NCBI RefSeq assembly: GCF_002863225.1
Contig: NZ_PKEK01000034.1
Location: 1-64,000, forward strand
Direction: 5' to 3'
DNA: 64,000 nt
Source: Mycobacterium sp.
Lineage (GTDB): Bacteria; Actinomycetota; Actinomycetes; Mycobacteriales; Mycobacteriaceae
The position numbers and the translations under genes were made by a program. The notes beneath the pieces were generated by a model. The model saw only the letters and a program-made list of their open reading frames with translations, searched no databases and was not told the DNA's origin. Shown here piece by piece: positions 29,662 through 38,644 of the stretch (position 1 is its first letter; the number at the start of each line of letters is the position of its first letter).

Positions 29662-30914
29662 GCGGGCGACAAGAACGCCCGCAGTGCCGCGGCGTAAGCA
29701 GGAACATCGTTGGCGCCCATCAACTCTCGTGCCGAGTGCATCGCGAGTTGAGGGGCGCCGACGTCGACCGTAGCGATCCCGGTCCGGGCCGCAGTCATCG
29801 GGCCGATCGTCGAACCGCACGGCAGATCGGCGCGGTGCTCGTAGCGTTGCAGCGGCACCCCGGCCTGCCGGCAGGCCAGCGCGAACGCCGCCGCGGTGCG
29901 ACCGTCGGTGGCGTACCGCAGATTCGGATGCACTTTGAGCACCGGGCCACCGTTGACCGCGATCAGATGCCCCGGCTCGTGCCGTTCGGGGTAGTTGGGG
30001 TGTGTGGCGTGGGCCATGTCCGCCGACGCCACCATCGAGCCGGAGATCCGTCGCAGGAAGTCCTCGCGCCCACCACCGCCGGCCAGCACGATGCGCTCCA
30101 GCGTGCTCAGCAGCAGCTCCGAGTCGGCGCCGTGATCCGAGGTGGACCCCACCTCTTCGTGGTCGAACAGGGCCAGCACCGGCAGGTAGGCGTCGGATTC
30201 GGCGTCCAGCAGGGCCTCCAGGCCGGCGTAGCACGACGCCTGGTTGTCCAGCCGCGGGGCGCTGACGAAGTCGTCCTCGACTCCGATCAGCCGCGACGGC
30301 GTCAGGTCGTGGGTCATCAGGTCGGCTCCGAGCACGTCATCGGGATCGACACCGGCGTATTCGGCGACGTAACCGAGGAACGAGCGGGTCCCGGCGCCGG
30401 CCGACCACACCGCGTTGACGTGCCGCTGCGGATCGAGGGTCAGTGACTTTCGATCCTCCGCCAGGTGGATGGCCAGCTGCGGCACCCGCAAGACCGGATC
30501 GTCGACGCGGACCAGCCGATGCGTGATCCCGGTGCCCTCGCGCACCGACAACCGGCCGCTGACACCGAGGTCGCGATCCAGCCACGAGTTCAGCCAGGCA
30601 CCGCCGTACGGCTCCAGCGCGACGACGTGCCAGCCCGCCACCCCGCGGTCGGGATGTTGCTTGAGCCGCAGATTGGGGCTGTCGGTGTGACCGCCGATCA
30701 CCCGGAACGGGCGGGCGCCCGAGCCGGTGCTGTCCCAGGCCACCAGCGACCCGGCTCGCACCGTGTAGAACTTGCCCGCCCGCGGCCACTCGTCGACCTC
30801 GGCGAGTTCGGCGAAACCGGCCGTGCGCAACCGGGCCGCCACGGTGGCGCAGACGTGGAACGGCGACGGGGACGCGTCGATGAATTCGCAGAGCCCTGTC
30901 GCGGTGGCCGCCAT
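29658..30914 (-). CDS. pepC: M18 family aminopeptidase (PepC, Rv0800-like)
   Basis: This zinc aminopeptidase of family M18 (aspartyl aminopeptidase-like) removes N-terminal acidic or neutral residues from peptides in the cytoplasm. The 418-residue protein has the metal ligands in [14 protein letters not shown] (His), [13 protein letters not shown] (Asp), [12 protein letters not shown] (Glu-Glu pair), [13 protein letters not shown] (Asp) and [13 protein letters not shown] (His), in the family order. I start at ATG 30914, matching the M. tuberculosis N-terminus; ATG 30923 is three codons upstream. The gene is divergent from the DyP peroxidase. Confidence 0.93.
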   Translation of the reverse strand: MAATATGLCEFIDASPSPFHVCATVAARLRTAGFAELAEVDEWPRAGKFYTVRAGSLVAWDSTGSGARPFRVIGGHTDSPNLRLKQHPDRGVAGWHVVALEPYGGAWLNSWLDRDLGVSGRLSVREGTGITHRLVRVDDPVLRVPQLAIHLAEDRKSLTLDPQRHVNAVWSAGAGTRSFLGYVAEYAGVDPDDVLGADLMTHDLTPSRLIGVEDDFVSAPRLDNQASCYAGLEALLDAESDAYLPVLALFDHEEVGSTSDHGADSELLLSTLERIVLAGGGGREDFLRRISGSMVASADMAHATHPNYPERHEPGHLIAVNGGPVLKVHPNLRYATDGRTAAAFALACRQAGVPLQRYEHRADLPCGSTIGPMTAARTGIATVDVGAPQLAMHSARELMGANDVPAYAAALRAFLSPA

Positions 30915-30951
30915 GGGACCCATCTTTTCATCACGGCTCCCCCCGAAACGT

Positions 30952-30957
30952 TAGGGT
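30952..30957 (+). promoter_or_regulatory. -10 box for leaderless DyP-encapsulin operon
   Basis: TAGGGT lies seven bases before GTG 30965 and no Shine-Dalgarno sequence is present, so the nanocompartment operon is probably transcribed as a leaderless message. Confidence 0.5.
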
Positions 30958-30964
30958 CAATGGC

Positions 30965-31984
30965 GTGCCCACCCCGCAACCGCAGCAGGTGCTCGCGCCG
31001 CTGACGCCGGCCGCGATATTCCTGGTGGTCACCATCGACCCGGGCGGCGAGGAGGTCGTGCACGAAGCACTGTCCGGGATCTCGGGTTTGGTGCGGTCAA
31101 CTGGTTTTCGCGACCCAGCGAAGAAGCTTTCGGTGATCACCTCGATCGGTTCGCATGCCTGGGACCGGTTGTTCGACGGCCCCCGGCCGGCCGAACTGCA
31201 CCCGTTCGTCGCGCTGGAGGGTCCGAGCCACACCGCCCCGGCTACTGCCGGCGACCTGTTGTTCCACGTGCGGGCCGAGACGCTGGATGTGTGCTTCGAG
31301 TTGGCCAACAACATCCTGCGTTCGATGGTCGGCGCGGTGACCGTGGTCGACGAGGTGCACGGCTTCCGGTTCTTCGACAACCGTGACCTGCTCGGCTTCG
31401 TCGACGGCACCGAGAATCCTGATGGCGCACTGGCGGTTTCGTCGACCAGCGTCGGCAACGAGGACCCGCAGTTCGCCGGCGGCAGCTACGTGCACGTCCA
31501 GAAGTACCTGCACGACATCGGTTCGTGGGATTCGCTGTCGGTCAGCGAGCAGGAACATGTCATCGGCCGGACCAAACTTGAGGACCTCGAACTCGACGAC
31601 GACGAGAAGCCGGCCAACGCGCACATCGCGCTCAATGTGATCACCGACGACGACGGAACCGAGCTCAAGATCGTGCGCCACAACATGCCCTTCGGTGAGC
31701 TCGGCAAGGGCGAATTCGGCACCTACTTCATCGGCTATTCGCGCACGCCGCGGGTGACCGAGCAGATGCTGCACAACATGTTTCTCGGCGATCCGCCCGG
31801 CAACACCGATCGGATCCTCGACTTCTCCACCGCGGTCACCGGTGGATTGTTCTTCTCCCCCACCGTCGACTTCCTCGACGACCCCCCGGAGCTGCCGATC
31901 TCGGCGGTGGCGGCCCCGGCGATACTCAAGACATCCGCGGATGGCTCGTTGGCGATCGGCAGTTTGAAAGGAACCCCGCAATGA
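30965..31984 (+). CDS. dyp: DyP-type peroxidase, encapsulin cargo (Rv0799c-like)
   Basis: This dye-decolorising haem peroxidase of 339 residues uses hydrogen peroxide to oxidise bulky substrates. The family motif GFVDGTENP is at residues 144-152, with the distal Asp near 147; the proximal haem His is expected in IVRHNMPFG, and FIGYSRTPRVTEQML is conserved. The C-terminal tail DGSLAIGSLKG is the encapsulin cargo-loading peptide, so the enzyme should be packed inside the shell made by the next gene. Its stop overlaps the encapsulin ATG as ATGA. Such compartments protect mycobacteria from oxidative stress. Confidence 0.96.
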   Translation: MPTPQPQQVLAPLTPAAIFLVVTIDPGGEEVVHEALSGISGLVRSTGFRDPAKKLSVITSIGSHAWDRLFDGPRPAELHPFVALEGPSHTAPATAGDLLFHVRAETLDVCFELANNILRSMVGAVTVVDEVHGFRFFDNRDLLGFVDGTENPDGALAVSSTSVGNEDPQFAGGSYVHVQKYLHDIGSWDSLSVSEQEHVIGRTKLEDLELDDDEKPANAHIALNVITDDDGTELKIVRHNMPFGELGKGEFGTYFIGYSRTPRVTEQMLHNMFLGDPPGNTDRILDFSTAVTGGLFFSPTVDFLDDPPELPISAVAAPAILKTSADGSLAIGSLKGTPQ

Positions 31985-32778
31985 ACAACCTGTACCGCGA
32001 CCTCGCTCCGATCACCGAAGAGGCCTGGGACGAAATCGAAGTCGAGGCGAGGCGAACGTTCAAACGGCACATCGCCGGGCGGCGGGTGGTCGACGTCAGC
32101 GACCCGGCCGGGCCGACGGCCGCCGCGGTCAGCACCGGACGGCTGCTCGACGTCGATGCGCCCTCCGATGGCGTGACAACTCATCTTCGTGCCAGCAAAC
32201 CGCTTGTGCGGCTTCGGGTTCCGTTTACACTGTCGCGTTCGGAGATCGACGACGTGGAGCGCGGGTCGCAGGATTCCGACTGGGATCCGGTGAAGGAGGC
32301 CGCCAAGAAGCTGGCATTCGCCGAAGACCGGGCCATCTTCGAGGGCTATGCCGCCGCATCCATCGAGGGCATTCGCAAAGCCAGCAGCAACCCGCCGTTG
32401 AAGTTGCCCGAAGACCCCCGTGCAATCCCGGACATCATCACCCAGGCGTTGTCCGAACTGCGGCTTGCCGGTGTCGACGGCCCCTACTCGGTGTTGCTGT
32501 CCGCCGACGTCTACACCAAGGTGAGCGAGACGACCGAGCACGGCTATCCGATCCTCGAGCACATCAACAGGCTGGTCAACGGCGACATCATCTGGGCGCC
32601 CGCGATCGACGGTGCATTCGTATTGACCACCCGGGGTGGGGATTTTGATCTTCAGCTGGGCACCGATGTATCGATCGGCTACCTCACACACAACGCCGAC
32701 ACGGTAGATCTCTACCTGCAGGAGACCCTCACTTTCCTGAACTACACCGCCGAAGCTTCGGTCGCGTTGAGCGTCTAG
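31981..32778 (+). CDS. Encapsulin shell protein (Cfp29, Rv0798c-like)
   Basis: This 265-residue protein has the HK97 phage capsid fold and self-assembles into a 60-subunit protein nanocompartment. Family features are the N-terminal NNLYRDLAPITEEAWDEIEVEARR, which forms the cargo-binding pocket on the inner face, FAEDRAIFEGYAAASIEGI in the peripheral domain, and the C-terminal LGTDVSIGYLTHNADTVDLYLQETL. The M. tuberculosis homologue is the secreted antigen CFP29 and encloses DyP. It is translationally coupled to the peroxidase and is followed after 10 bases by a HAD hydrolase. Confidence 0.96.
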   Translation: MNNLYRDLAPITEEAWDEIEVEARRTFKRHIAGRRVVDVSDPAGPTAAAVSTGRLLDVDAPSDGVTTHLRASKPLVRLRVPFTLSRSEIDDVERGSQDSDWDPVKEAAKKLAFAEDRAIFEGYAAASIEGIRKASSNPPLKLPEDPRAIPDIITQALSELRLAGVDGPYSVLLSADVYTKVSETTEHGYPILEHINRLVNGDIIWAPAIDGAFVLTTRGGDFDLQLGTDVSIGYLTHNADTVDLYLQETLTFLNYTAEASVALSV

Positions 32779-32788
32779 TGCTCTGACG

Positions 32789-33493
32789 ATGACCGATGCT
32801 CCACCGGTTCTCGTGTTCGACGTCAACGAGACGCTCATCGACATCGACTCGCTGACCCCGGTTTTCGCGCGCATCTTCGGGGATGCGGGAACCATGCGAG
32901 AGTGGTTCGCCCAGTTGGTCCTGTACTCGATGACGGTGACGTCGTCTGGGCATTACATCGACTTCTTCACCCTGGGTCAGGGTGTCCTGCGGATGGTCGC
33001 GGCCACCCGCGGCGTCGACATCTCGGACGACGACGTCGACGAGCTGAAGCACGCGATGCTCACCATGCCCGCACATGTCGACACCGCAGAGGGGTTGACT
33101 GCTCTGCGCGACAAGGGCTTTCGGCTTGTCACGTTGACCAACTCCCCGCCTGATCCGGCGCGCCCCAGCCCCTTGGAGCATGCCGGATTGAGTGGGCTGT
33201 TCGAGCGGCAGTTCAGCGTGGATGCTTGTCGCGCGTTCAAGCCTGCGCCGTCGACCTACCGGTATGTCTGCGAGCAGCTCGGCGTGGCCCCGTCGGAGTG
33301 CATGATGGTCGCAGCGCATGTCTGGGACACGATCGGTGCGCAGTCCGTGGGGTACAGCGGTGCGCTGATCACCCGGCCCGGCAATGCCGCACTGCCGGTA
33401 CACGGCTTGCCGCGGCCGACGATCGTCGCGACCGACCTGCTCGATCTGACGGCCCACCTCACAAACGGCGCGCGCCCAACGTCTACCGGGTAG
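32789..33493 (+). CDS. Haloacid dehalogenase type II (HAD superfamily)
   Basis: This 234-residue HAD hydrolase is of the (S)-2-haloacid dehalogenase type. Motif I is FDVNETL with the nucleophilic Asp11, motif II is LVTLTNSPP, motif III the Lys of CRAFKPAPSTY, and motif IV MMVAAHVWDTIGAQSVG. Haloacid dehalogenases convert 2-haloacids to hydroxyacids, but many members act on other substrates. It starts 10 bases after the encapsulin stop and 31 bases before the first methyltransferase gene, so it links the nanocompartment operon to the alkylation-repair genes. It has no encapsulin cargo tail. Confidence 0.88.
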   Translation: MTDAPPVLVFDVNETLIDIDSLTPVFARIFGDAGTMREWFAQLVLYSMTVTSSGHYIDFFTLGQGVLRMVAATRGVDISDDDVDELKHAMLTMPAHVDTAEGLTALRDKGFRLVTLTNSPPDPARPSPLEHAGLSGLFERQFSVDACRAFKPAPSTYRYVCEQLGVAPSECMMVAAHVWDTIGAQSVGYSGALITRPGNAALPVHGLPRPTIVATDLLDLTAHLTNGARPTSTG

Positions 33494-33524
33494 AAAGCGA
33501 TTCGACCGACCACCGGAGGCTCAG

Positions 33525-34052
33525 ATGTCCACCATCACTGCGACGACCCGTCACGTCGTCATCGACTCACCGATCGGGCCTCTGACGGTGGTGCGCGACG
33601 ACGACGGATTGACCGGGCTCTACTACCCCGGGCACTGGACCAATCCGGATCAGACCGGCTTCGGGCCACAGGTCGAGCCGGCGGTCGACGGCGAATTCGA
33701 TGGCGCCATCACCCAGCTGAACGAATACTTCGCCGGCACGCGGCGTAATTTCGACATCGCTCTCAAACCCGTGGGCAGCGAACGGGCCCAGCAGCTCTGG
33801 CGGCTGCTGACCGAGATTCCATACGGTCGCACCACCACCTACGGGGCGCTCGCCCGTGAGCTCGGAAACGGCATCAGCCCGCGCGCGGTCGGCGGATTCG
33901 TCGGCCACAACCCGTTGTCGATCTTCGTCCCCTGCCACCGCGTCGTCGGATCCACCGGCAAGCTCACCGGATACGCCGGCGGCCTCGAACGTAAGCGCTA
34001 CCTACTGGAGCTGGAGAAAGCGATACCCGTTGCGCCTCAGGCACTCTGGTAG
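33525..34052 (+). CDS. ogt: Methylated-DNA-protein cysteine methyltransferase (Ogt), copy 1
   Basis: This suicide enzyme removes O6-alkyl groups from guanine onto its own Cys. The active site PCHRV has Cys137, the DNA-binding helix and arginine finger region are in PYGRTTTYGALARELGN and SPRAVGGFVGHNP, and the C-terminal part GKLTGYAGGLERKRYLLELE is typical. At 175 residues it is a normal single-domain Ogt without an AdaA domain. GGAGG at five bases gives a strong start. It is followed by a sigma factor gene and then a second, diverged copy. Confidence 0.93.
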   Translation: MSTITATTRHVVIDSPIGPLTVVRDDDGLTGLYYPGHWTNPDQTGFGPQVEPAVDGEFDGAITQLNEYFAGTRRNFDIALKPVGSERAQQLWRLLTEIPYGRTTTYGALARELGNGISPRAVGGFVGHNPLSIFVPCHRVVGSTGKLTGYAGGLERKRYLLELEKAIPVAPQALW

Positions 34053-34058
34053 CCGATC

Positions 34059-34544
34059 GTGAAGCCGCCATTCGAGAGCATCGTCGCCCGACACGGCGCC
34101 AGCGTGCTGCGAGTGGCACGCGCCGTGCTCGGTCACGCCGACGCTGACGACGCGTGGTCGGAGACATTCCTGGCGGCGATGAAGGCCTATCCGGACCTGC
34201 CGGGCGACGCGAATGTCGAGGCGTGGCTGGTCACGATCGCTCACCGTAAGGCGATCGACATCGTGCGCGCCACCGCGCGCCGGGCGACGCCGGTACCGGA
34301 CGCTCCGGACCGGCCGGATCATGTCGACAACCGGCATGCCGATCTGACCGAGGCGGTTGCCGAGCTTCCGCCCAGGCAGCGCCAGGCGGTGGCCTACCAC
34401 TATCTGGCCGGGCTGCCTTACGCCGAGATCGCCCCGATCGTCGGCAGCACCGCGGCCGCCACCCGCCGCGCGGCCGCCGACGGCATCGCGACGCTGCGGC
34501 GCATTTACTCGCCCATCACGGAGGCTGAGCATGAACAGCGTTGA
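34059..34544 (+). CDS. ECF-type RNA polymerase sigma factor
   Basis: This 161-residue protein has the two conserved sigma regions only: region 2 (HGASVLRVARAVLGHADADDAWSETFLAAMKAY to IDIVRATARR) for -10 recognition and core binding, and region 4 (LPPRQRQAVAYHYLAGLPYAEIAPIVGSTAAATRRA) for -35 recognition. No anti-sigma gene is adjacent. It starts six bases after ogt copy 1 and overlaps ogt copy 2 by 14 bp, so the three are one transcription unit. A role in the response to DNA alkylation is the natural inference, but no target promoter is shown. Confidence 0.88.
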   Translation: MKPPFESIVARHGASVLRVARAVLGHADADDAWSETFLAAMKAYPDLPGDANVEAWLVTIAHRKAIDIVRATARRATPVPDAPDRPDHVDNRHADLTEAVAELPPRQRQAVAYHYLAGLPYAEIAPIVGSTAAATRRAAADGIATLRRIYSPITEAEHEQR

Positions 34545-35133
34545 CCTGATCGGGAACTGCCCGGTCGACGAGAACGACCTCGCCCGCCTGCACGCCCGGC
34601 TGGCGGCAGCAGCCGAACGCGACGACGCGCTCGACGTCGCGTACCGAATCGTGGACTCCCCGGTCGGCGCACTGCTGATCGCCGCGACACCGGCCGGGCT
34701 GGTGCGCGTGGCGTTCGGCAACGAAGGCCACGACGGGGTGCTGCAGAACCTGTCCGACCGGATCAGTTCCCGACTGTTGCACGCGCCCGCCCGCCTCGAT
34801 TCCGTTGCGCGACAACTCGACGAGTACTTCGGGGGACGTCGGCGCGCCTTCGAGGTGCCACTGGATTGGCAGCTCTCCACTGGGTTCCGCCGCATCGTCC
34901 TCGAGCACCTGGCTCACGACATCGGCTACGGCAGCACCGCCAGTTACGGCACCCTAGCCCGACTTTCCGGTTCTCCCAAGGCAGTTCGTGCTGTCGGGAC
35001 GACCTGTGCGACGAACCCCATCCCCGTCGTGGTGCCGTGTCATCGGGTGATCCGCTCCGACGGCACGATGGGCAACTACCGCGGCGGGCCGGCTGCCAAA
35101 CGCGCGTTGCTCGATCTGGAGGGAGTCGGATGA
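34531..35133 (+). CDS. Methylated-DNA-protein cysteine methyltransferase, copy 2
   Basis: This 200-residue paralogue of the upstream Ogt has its active Cys170 in PCHRV, with GYGSTASYGTLARLSGSPKAVRAVG and the C-terminal GNYRGGPAAKRALLDLEG. A 40-residue N-terminal extension precedes the Ogt domain. Its sequence is well diverged from copy 1, so this is an old duplication or an independent acquisition. GGAGG six bases before ATG 34531, inside the sigma gene, sets the start. Alternatives to DNA repair, such as an alkyl-transfer sensor, are possible but unproven. Confidence 0.9.
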   Translation: MNSVDLIGNCPVDENDLARLHARLAAAAERDDALDVAYRIVDSPVGALLIAATPAGLVRVAFGNEGHDGVLQNLSDRISSRLLHAPARLDSVARQLDEYFGGRRRAFEVPLDWQLSTGFRRIVLEHLAHDIGYGSTASYGTLARLSGSPKAVRAVGTTCATNPIPVVVPCHRVIRSDGTMGNYRGGPAAKRALLDLEGVG

Positions 35134-35198
35134 CTCCCATGGCCAGCGAAGTATGGCTCAGACTTCTTGAGAAATACCGGGATTCGACGGCGAGCTAG
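35130..35198 (+). CDS. Possible 22-residue ORF coupled to ogt copy 2
   Basis: The ATG overlaps the stop of ogt copy 2 as ATGA and the frame encodes MTPMASEVWLRLLEKYRDST plus two residues. It overlaps the end of the converging epimerase gene by four bases. It looks amphipathic and helical, and could be a translated tail peptide or chance. Confidence 0.25.
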   Translation: MTPMASEVWLRLLEKYRDSTAS

Positions 35199-36248
35199 TC
35201 AGGCCTGGGTTCACCAAGGCGGGAGCGAATCGCGCTCCACGGATCGGCGTATTCGCCCGGTGCGTCCCGGTAGGCAGATCGTCGCTCGAGTACGAGCCGC
35301 GCAATCGGCGAGATCAGTGCCATCGGGTAGCGCCGCCACCCGACCGCGGCATGTGCCTCGGCAAGCATCTCGGGCCACGAGTGACGCTGGAACGACAACG
35401 CCTGCTGGGCGCGGGTGGTGTCCAACCAGTCTGTGACGAACCAGGTTTCGTCGTTGTCTGGGTCACCGGGCCGGCCGGCGGGCAGCACGTCCGACAGCCC
35501 GCGCGCCGCGGCCAGCGCTGGACCGACGTCTTTCTGCCGAAGCAGATGGGAGTCGTCACCGGCGATCAGCAGCGTCTCGCCGACGACGTCGGCGGTGGTC
35601 GCCGCGGCGAACGCGGAGGCCACGTCCCGGACGTCGACGGTGTGAATCCGCCCATCGGCCGGCAGTGCGCTCTCGAAGAACAGCGCGTCGGTGCTGAACG
35701 GCATCGCGCCTGGCTCGATACTGATCACTCCGCCGAGACGCAGGATCACCCACTCCAAACCCGAAGCACGGAGCTGGTTTTCGGCCTCGACCTTGTGGGC
35801 GCCGTAGAGGTCGGCCGGTCGCAGGGGCGAGTCGACGGTCAACCGTTCCGGATGGCGATGCGGATTGCGCGACCCGTACACGGCGTTGCTGGAGGCCAGC
35901 ACCAGTCGGGGCGGCCGCGGCTGCGCCTGCGCCGCGCGAATCAACGCGACCGTGGCGTCGACGTTGACTATGCGGCCGAGTTCGCGGCTGCGGTACACCG
36001 CAGGCGGGATCACGGCGGCCAGATGAACGATCGCCGTCGGTTCCACGTCGGCGATCAGTTGGTCGACCTGGCGCGGGTCGGTGAGATCGGCCCAGCGGGC
36101 CTCGGCGCCCGCCGGCAGCGCCGCCTCGCGCTGCGCCGGGGTTCCGAGGTCGGTCGCGATCACGCGATGACCGTTACCGGCCAGCTGCCGGACGGTCTGG
36201 GATCCGACGAGACCGAAAACCCCCCGTGACAAGCACCTTCTCGGTCAT
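35195..36248 (-). CDS. NAD-dependent epimerase/dehydratase with apparent N-terminal frameshift
   Basis: The body is an extended short-chain NAD(P) epimerase: FGLVGSQTVRQLA, ADLTDPRQVDQLI, VHLAAVIPPAV, the active YGAHK near residue 145, and WVILRLGGVIS. The dinucleotide motif is split. ATG 36248 opens a frame reading MTEKVLVTGG, the missing beta strand and first glycines, but a run of four A and six C (36216-36225, plus strand) shifts it out of frame with FGLVGS. Removing one base restores VTGGFGLVG. The in-frame TTG 36232 would give a protein lacking the strand. It is either a real disruption or a homopolymer sequencing error. Confidence 0.8.
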
Positions 36249-36349
36249 CGTCCCTCAGATCGGCATCGACCGCAGCAAACGGATATGACATTCTCTAAAA
36301 ACGAGAGTAACATGCTCGTAACGTCGATCCGACATCCAGGGGTTCTCAC

Positions 36350-37150
36350 ATGGCAAAGGCGCCGAAAAACCGCGAGACGGCCAAGTGGGATCCGGAGTTC
36401 ACCAAGCAGGTGGCCAACACCGTCGGCCCGCTGATCAAGCAGTACCACCGCGCCGAAGTGCGCAACATCGACAACGTGCCGGCGACCGGCGGGGCCTTGG
36501 TGGTGTCCAACCACTCCGGCGGAATGCTCACCCCCGACGTCTTCGTGTTCTCCCCGGCTTTTTACAACGAGTTCGGCTACGACCGGCCCGTCTACACGCT
36601 CGGCCACTACGGCATCTTCATCGGCCCACTGGACGGGGTGCTCCGCCGGCTCGGGGTCATCGAAGCCAGCCGCGACAATGCTTCCGTCGCACTACATTCG
36701 GGCGCGGTGGTGCTGGTGTTCCCGGGCGGAGATTACGACTCCTACCGCCCCACCTTCGAGAACACCATCGACTTCAACGGTCGGACCGGTTACGTCCGCA
36801 CCGCGATCGAGGCCGGTGTGCCGATCGTGCCGATGGTGTCGATCGGCGCCCAGGAGACTCAGCTGTTTCTGACCCGCGGCAATTGGCTGGCGAAGAAGCT
36901 GGGGATCACCAAGGCGCGAGTGGACATCATGCCGTTCAGCTTCGGCTTCCCGTTCGGGCTGAGCATGATCTTCCCGCCCAACCTTCCGCTGCCGTCGAAA
37001 ATCGTCACCGAGGTCCTCGAGCCGATCGACATCACCGCGCAGTTCGGCACCGACCCCGACATTGACGAGGTGGACGCACACGTCCGTTCGGTGATGCAGA
37101 GCGCCTTGGACCGGTTGGCCAAGCAGCGCCGATTCCCCGTCCTGGGCTGA
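36350..37150 (+). CDS. PlsC-like lysophospholipid/glycerolipid acyltransferase
   Basis: This 266-residue protein belongs to the glycerophosphate acyltransferase family. The acyl-donor motif is NHSGGMLTPD near residue 53, which differs from the standard H-x4-D spacing, and the glycerolipid-binding motif FPGGDYDSYRP replaces the usual FPEGT. Further on VPIVPMVSIGAQET and the PFGLSMIFPPNLPLP stretch fit membrane-peripheral acyltransferases of mycobacteria. It has no strong membrane span. It lies just upstream of a wax ester/diacylglycerol acyltransferase, so a role in storage or membrane lipid assembly is likely; the acceptor is unknown. Confidence 0.85.
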   Translation: MAKAPKNRETAKWDPEFTKQVANTVGPLIKQYHRAEVRNIDNVPATGGALVVSNHSGGMLTPDVFVFSPAFYNEFGYDRPVYTLGHYGIFIGPLDGVLRRLGVIEASRDNASVALHSGAVVLVFPGGDYDSYRPTFENTIDFNGRTGYVRTAIEAGVPIVPMVSIGAQETQLFLTRGNWLAKKLGITKARVDIMPFSFGFPFGLSMIFPPNLPLPSKIVTEVLEPIDITAQFGTDPDIDEVDAHVRSVMQSALDRLAKQRRFPVLG

Positions 37151-37216
37151 ATCGCCCATTCCGATCACCGGCACCGGTTCAGGTGTTTGCATGAACACGT
37201 CGACACGGAGGTGGGC

Positions 37217-38644
37217 GTGAGAAGACTCAACGGCATGGACGCGATGCTGCTCTACAGCGAGACGCCCAACCTGCACACGCACACGCTGAAGGTGGCGATC
37301 ATCGACCCCGCAAGCGGCGACACAGACTTCAGCTTCGACGCCTTCCGGCGTCATCTACTGCGGCGCCTGCATCTGCTGGAACCGTTGCGCTACAAGCTGA
37401 TTGACATTCCCTGGCGACTGCACCACCCGATGTGGCTGGAGAACTGCGACGTCGATCTCGACTACCACCTGCATCGGGTGCAGGTGCCCGCACCCGGTGG
37501 GCGCCGCGAGCTCGACGAGGTCATCGGCGAGGTGGCCTCCACCCCGCTGGACCGCAGCCGGCCGCTGTGGGAGTTCCACGTCGCTGAAGGACTGGCCGGC
37601 GGGCGGTTCGCTCTGATCGGCAAGATCCATCACGCCCTGGCCGACGGTGTCGCATCGGTCAACCTGCTGGCCCGCGCGATGGACCTCAAGGGCGCACCGA
37701 CTGACGAGCGCGACAACGACGAGGCCGGCGTCAGCCCGACCACCACCGGTCTACTGCTGGCGGCCGGCCGCGACCACGTTCGGCAGATCGTCGGCCTGCC
37801 CGGGCTGATCGGGGACGCTGCGAAAGGTTTCAGTCGCGTGCGCCGACGCAGCCGTGAACGCGGCGATCACCCCGACCTCGCCGACGCGTTCGACGCACCG
37901 CCGACGTTCCTCAACCACGTGGTCTCCCCGCAACGCCGGTTCGCGACCACAGCGTTGCGGCTGGCCGACGTGAAGGCGACCGCGAAGAGTCTGGACATCA
38001 CGCTCAACGACGTCGTTCTTGCAACGGCTGCGGGTGGTTTGCGGCAGCTGCTGCTGCGTTACGACGGCAAGGCCGACCAGCCGATCATCGCGTCGGTGCC
38101 CACGGCAACCGACAAGTCCGGTCGCGTCACCGGCAACGAGATCAGCGGCCTGTCCATCTCGCTACCGGTACACGTCGCCGACCCGGCCGAGCGGGCCCAG
38201 CTGGTAGCGCTGGCCACCAGGATCGCCAAGGAAGACCACGAGATCCTCGGCCCACGGCTCTACGGGCAGCTGATGGGCTACCTGCCGACCGCGATCGCAC
38301 CTGCGGCCTTCCGGTGGCTCGGCCGCCGCGACGCGCCGAACAAGATGATGAACGTCGCGGTCTCCAGCGTGCCGGGGCCGCGGGAGCGGGGACACTTCGC
38401 CGGTGCGCCGGTCAGCGAGATCTACTCGACCGGCGTGCTGTCTCCGGGCGCCCCGGTGAACATCACCGTGTGGAGCTACGTCGACCAGCTCGGTATCGCG
38501 GTGCTGACCGACGACGCGACGTTCGGCGACCCGCACGAGGCAACCGAGGCATTGTCCGAGTCATTCACCGAATTGCACCGCGCCGCAGGTCTTTCCACTC
38601 ACGGCGAGGCCGCCGGCCGGTTGGCCGAACACGCTCTTCGCTAA
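37217..38644 (+). CDS. Wax ester synthase / diacylglycerol acyltransferase (WS/DGAT)
   Basis: This 475-residue enzyme is of the bacterial WS/DGAT (Tgs) family, which makes triacylglycerol or wax esters from acyl-CoA. The catalytic HHxxxDG motif is [11 protein letters not shown] near residue 140, and the C-terminal PLGF-like region includes [21 protein letters not shown] and LNITVWSY-type strands ([19 protein letters not shown]). I start at GTG 37217, with GGAGG five bases upstream, rather than at 37187. The 3' end overlaps purQ by four bases. Mycobacteria carry many paralogues, so the specific substrate cannot be assigned. Confidence 0.93.
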   Translation: MRRLNGMDAMLLYSETPNLHTHTLKVAIIDPASGDTDFSFDAFRRHLLRRLHLLEPLRYKLIDIPWRLHHPMWLENCDVDLDYHLHRVQVPAPGGRRELDEVIGEVASTPLDRSRPLWEFHVAEGLAGGRFALIGKIHHALADGVASVNLLARAMDLKGAPTDERDNDEAGVSPTTTGLLLAAGRDHVRQIVGLPGLIGDAAKGFSRVRRRSRERGDHPDLADAFDAPPTFLNHVVSPQRRFATTALRLADVKATAKSLDITLNDVVLATAAGGLRQLLLRYDGKADQPIIASVPTATDKSGRVTGNEISGLSISLPVHVADPAERAQLVALATRIAKEDHEILGPRLYGQLMGYLPTAIAPAAFRWLGRRDAPNKMMNVAVSSVPGPRERGHFAGAPVSEIYSTGVLSPGAPVNITVWSYVDQLGIAVLTDDATFGDPHEATEALSESFTELHRAAGLSTHGEAAGRLAEHALR

